Made by a program: the position numbers and the translations under genes. Below the pieces are notes generated by a model, which did no database searches, was not told the origin of the DNA, and worked only from the letters and a program-made list of their open reading frames with translations. A stretch of 6,131 nucleotides of DNA from Candidatus Iainarchaeum sp. (GTDB taxonomy: Archaea > Iainarchaeota > Iainarchaeia > Iainarchaeales > UBA10191), in contig DUFJ01000082.1 in NCBI GenBank assembly GCA_013331925.1, positions 1,838-7,968 of the forward strand, written 5' to 3'. Within the stretch, counting starts at the first letter, position 1. Each line of letters opens with the position of its first letter. Below are positions 4,697-6,131 of this stretch, piece by piece.

Positions 4697-4798
4697 AAAA
4701 AAGCCGGAAAGCAGAAGAAAAAAAGAAGCAAAAAGAAAGCAGAAGAAAACAAAAGCAGGAAAAACTGGAAGGGAAAAGAAGCAAAAAAATCGCACTAA
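4697..4798 (+). other. Purine-rich tract continuing the L10e frame past its stop
   Basis: After the TAA of L10e (4694-4696) the sequence stays almost pure A/G to about 4789. In the L10e frame it has 33 sense codons (starting KKAGKQKKKRSKKKAEE) before TAA at 4796-4798. The composition resembles the tail inside the gene, although lysine-rich readings also occur in the other forward frames because the DNA is purine-rich. It may be the remnant of a longer tail. No independent gene is supported here. Confidence 0.55.
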
Positions 4799-4805
4799 TT
4801 TTAAC
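4796..4805 (+). promoter_or_regulatory. TATA-like box for the THUMP methyltransferase gene
   Basis: TAATTTTAAC is centred about 27 bases before the ATG at 4828. With no Shine-Dalgarno match in between, this fits a leaderless message starting at or next to the ATG. Confidence 0.5.
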
Positions 4806-4827
4806 ACTTTCCAGCACTAATTCATTA

Positions 4828-6042
4828 ATGCAAAAACTATTGTTCACTCTTGGAAGAAACCCAAAGCTTTCAATGCTGGAGCTTGCAAGCTCCCTGCAGG
4901 CTGAAAAAACAGGGTTTCAAATACTGGACTTTAGCGAAAAAGCAGCATTGCTAGAACTGCCTGAAGGCATTAAAGCAAGCGAGCTAGTGAAAAAGCTTGC
5001 AGGAACAGTAAAAATCGCCCAAATCCTGGTTGAGGCAGAAAGCAAAGGCAATGATTTTTCAGAACTTGAAAAAAAGCTTTCAGGAATTGACTTCGCGCAG
5101 GATTTAGGGAAAAAATTCTACTACACTATTAACGATTACAGCAGGGAAAAAAATGAGGAATTGGAGCAGTTCCTGCTCGGCTGCTTCAAGCAAAGGTTCA
5201 AGGAGGAAAGGCTAAAGGCAATGCTCAAATGGCCAAAGCAGGTTCAGGGAGAAAGGAAGGAAAGCATTGCCCCAAAACTCCTGGCAAAAAGGCTCGGGAA
5301 AGAGCATCTAGACCTGAGCGTTCTGGAGCATGAGGGGAAAGTTCTATTGGCAAAGACAGTTGCAGCAAGCAATCCCCTAGAGCTTGCGGAAAGAGATTAC
5401 AAAAGGCCTGTTGTAAAGCCTGAATTAATCACTTCAGCAAGGCTTGCAAGAATTCTGGTGAATTTGGCAGGCTTGGAGAGGGGAAAAAAAATCCTGGACC
5501 CATTCTGCGGGATTGGAAGCATTTTGCAAGAGGCAATGCTCACAGGCCATGAGGCAGTTGGGATTGAAGCAAACAGAGAGAACGCAAGCGCTTGCGAAAA
5601 AAACCTTTCATGGTGCAGGAAAAAATTCAATCTTGCAAGCGGTTTCAAAATATACAATCAGGATTCAAGAAGGCTTTCAGGATTTTTGAAGGGAGAGAAA
5701 ATTGAGGCAGTAGTGAGCGAGCCTTATTTGGGGCCTTTCTTGAGAAAACTGCCTTCAGAGAAAAGGGCAAGGGGAATAATCGCAGAGCTAAGCGAGCTCT
5801 ACGAAAAAGTTTTTGCGGAATTGGGAAAAATTCTGGGGAAAGGAAGCAAGGTGGTGTTTTTAATGCCGCAAATCCAGACAATGGAGGGAAAAAAAGTAGG
5901 AGTGAGGGAAGAGGTTTTTAAAAAACAAGGGTTTAAAGCTTACAACGCCTTGGAAAAGCAAATGCCTAACGCAATTCCAGTATCGTACAAGGACAAGGAG
6001 AACAGGATTGAAAGAATGGTTTACGTGCTGGTGAGAGAATGA
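4828..6042 (+). CDS. THUMP-domain tRNA guanine-N2 methyltransferase (Trm11/Trm-G10-like, COG1041)
   Basis: The family methylates guanine N2 in tRNA, G10 in archaeal Trm-G10 and Trm11, using S-adenosylmethionine. The 404-residue protein opens with FTLGRNPKLSMLELASSL (6-23), an N-terminus typical of this group, followed by a THUMP region (roughly 50-175). The hinge RDYKRPVVKPELITSARLAR (189-208) matches the family's R-D-x-x-R-P linker. The Rossmann methyltransferase domain has motif I LDPFCGIGS (223-231), an acidic motif II residue in VGIEAN (244-249, E247), motif III NQDS (277-280) and motif IV VVSEPYLGP (295-303). The usual motif IV is DPPYG; here it is SEPY, so the target base or site may differ. 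ATG 4828 is preceded by a TATA-like box suited to a leaderless message. Its stop codon overlaps the next start (ATGA). Family secure; exact tRNA position is inference. Confidence 0.9.
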   Translation: MQKLLFTLGRNPKLSMLELASSLQAEKTGFQILDFSEKAALLELPEGIKASELVKKLAGTVKIAQILVEAESKGNDFSELEKKLSGIDFAQDLGKKFYYTINDYSREKNEELEQFLLGCFKQRFKEERLKAMLKWPKQVQGERKESIAPKLLAKRLGKEHLDLSVLEHEGKVLLAKTVAASNPLELAERDYKRPVVKPELITSARLARILVNLAGLERGKKILDPFCGIGSILQEAMLTGHEAVGIEANRENASACEKNLSWCRKKFNLASGFKIYNQDSRRLSGFLKGEKIEAVVSEPYLGPFLRKLPSEKRARGIIAELSELYEKVFAELGKILGKGSKVVFLMPQIQTMEGKKVGVREEVFKKQGFKAYNALEKQMPNAIPVSYKDKENRIERMVYVLVRE

Positions 6043-6131
6043 AAGTAACGCCTTCGCTTTTAGGATTAAGCCTTGAGGTAATAGCGTTAGCATTGCTTTT
6101 TGCGCTAATGCTTTTTGAAAAAGCAACGCAA
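6039..6131 (+). CDS. Partial CDS: N-terminus of a probable membrane protein
   Basis: Thirty-one codons run from ATG 6039 to the end of the window with no stop. The ATG overlaps the TGA of the methyltransferase gene (ATGA) and follows GGTGAG (6030-6035) by 3 bases, so translation is probably coupled. The N-terminus MKVTPS is followed by a hydrophobic stretch LLGLSLEVIALALLFALMLF (7-26), long enough for one membrane span, then charged EKATQ. This could be a signal anchor or the first helix of a multi-pass protein. The family cannot be named from 31 residues. Confidence 0.65.
   Translation, partial: MKVTPSLLGLSLEVIALALLFALMLFEKATQ

Noticed and set aside
4512..4820. Plus-strand 102-residue lysine/arginine-rich frame overlapping the L10e tail
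   Set aside because: It is a shifted reading of the same purine tract; the L10e frame is anchored by the conserved core.
4243..4847. Minus-strand Phe/Leu/Ser-rich frames opposite the L10e tail
   Set aside because: They are the complement of A/G-rich lysine/glutamate codons; the apparent membrane-like character is an artefact of that composition.

Overview
The window looks like a piece of an A+T-rich archaeal chromosome. The signs are a uL16 protein of the archaeal/eukaryotic L10e type, a tRNA-Cys gene interrupted at the canonical archaeal 37/38 position with no encoded CCA, TATA-like boxes 25-40 bases before start codons, very short leaders with or without GGAG/GGTG Shine-Dalgarno sites, and frequent TTG/GTG starts. 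Compact spacing and a K/E/A-rich tail on a ribosomal protein suggest a small-genome (DPANN-like) archaeon, but that placement is inference.

Layout, left to right. A minus-strand ThiI-family gene (36-896) has recognisable NFLD and THUMP regions but a degenerate, shortened PP-loop domain. It is divergent from a serine O-acetyltransferase gene (961-1530, +). That gene meets a minus-strand GrpB-family gene (1536-2057) tail to tail across 5 bases. Next comes an intron-containing tRNA-Cys(GCA) (2126-2271, +), with a 74-base intron holding nested hairpins and a near-duplicate repeat. Four bases later is the 3' end of a minus-strand NYN/LabA-like nuclease gene (2276-2956). A 43-residue charged small protein (3067-3198, -) with its own TATA-like box and GGAG site is divergent from an AAA_28-type P-loop ATPase/kinase gene (3314-3853, +). 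The right third is a translation block: L10e (3980-4696, +) with a long charged tail, a COG1041/Trm11-type THUMP methyltransferase gene (4828-6042, +), and the start of a probable membrane-protein gene (6039 to the window end) that overlaps it by 4 bases.

The common thread is translation and tRNA maturation: two THUMP proteins (one a likely tRNA m2G/m2,2G methyltransferase, one a probably non-catalytic ThiI relative), a spliced tRNA, a ribosomal protein and a PIN-like nuclease. Serine acetyltransferase supplies O-acetylserine for cysteine synthesis; its closeness to tRNA-Cys may be chance. I see no mobile element, CRISPR array or obvious defence system. The most unusual items are the ThiI-like protein without its SGGxDS motif, the bistable tRNA intron, the L10e tail whose reading frame continues past the stop codon, and the overlooked 43-residue gene.
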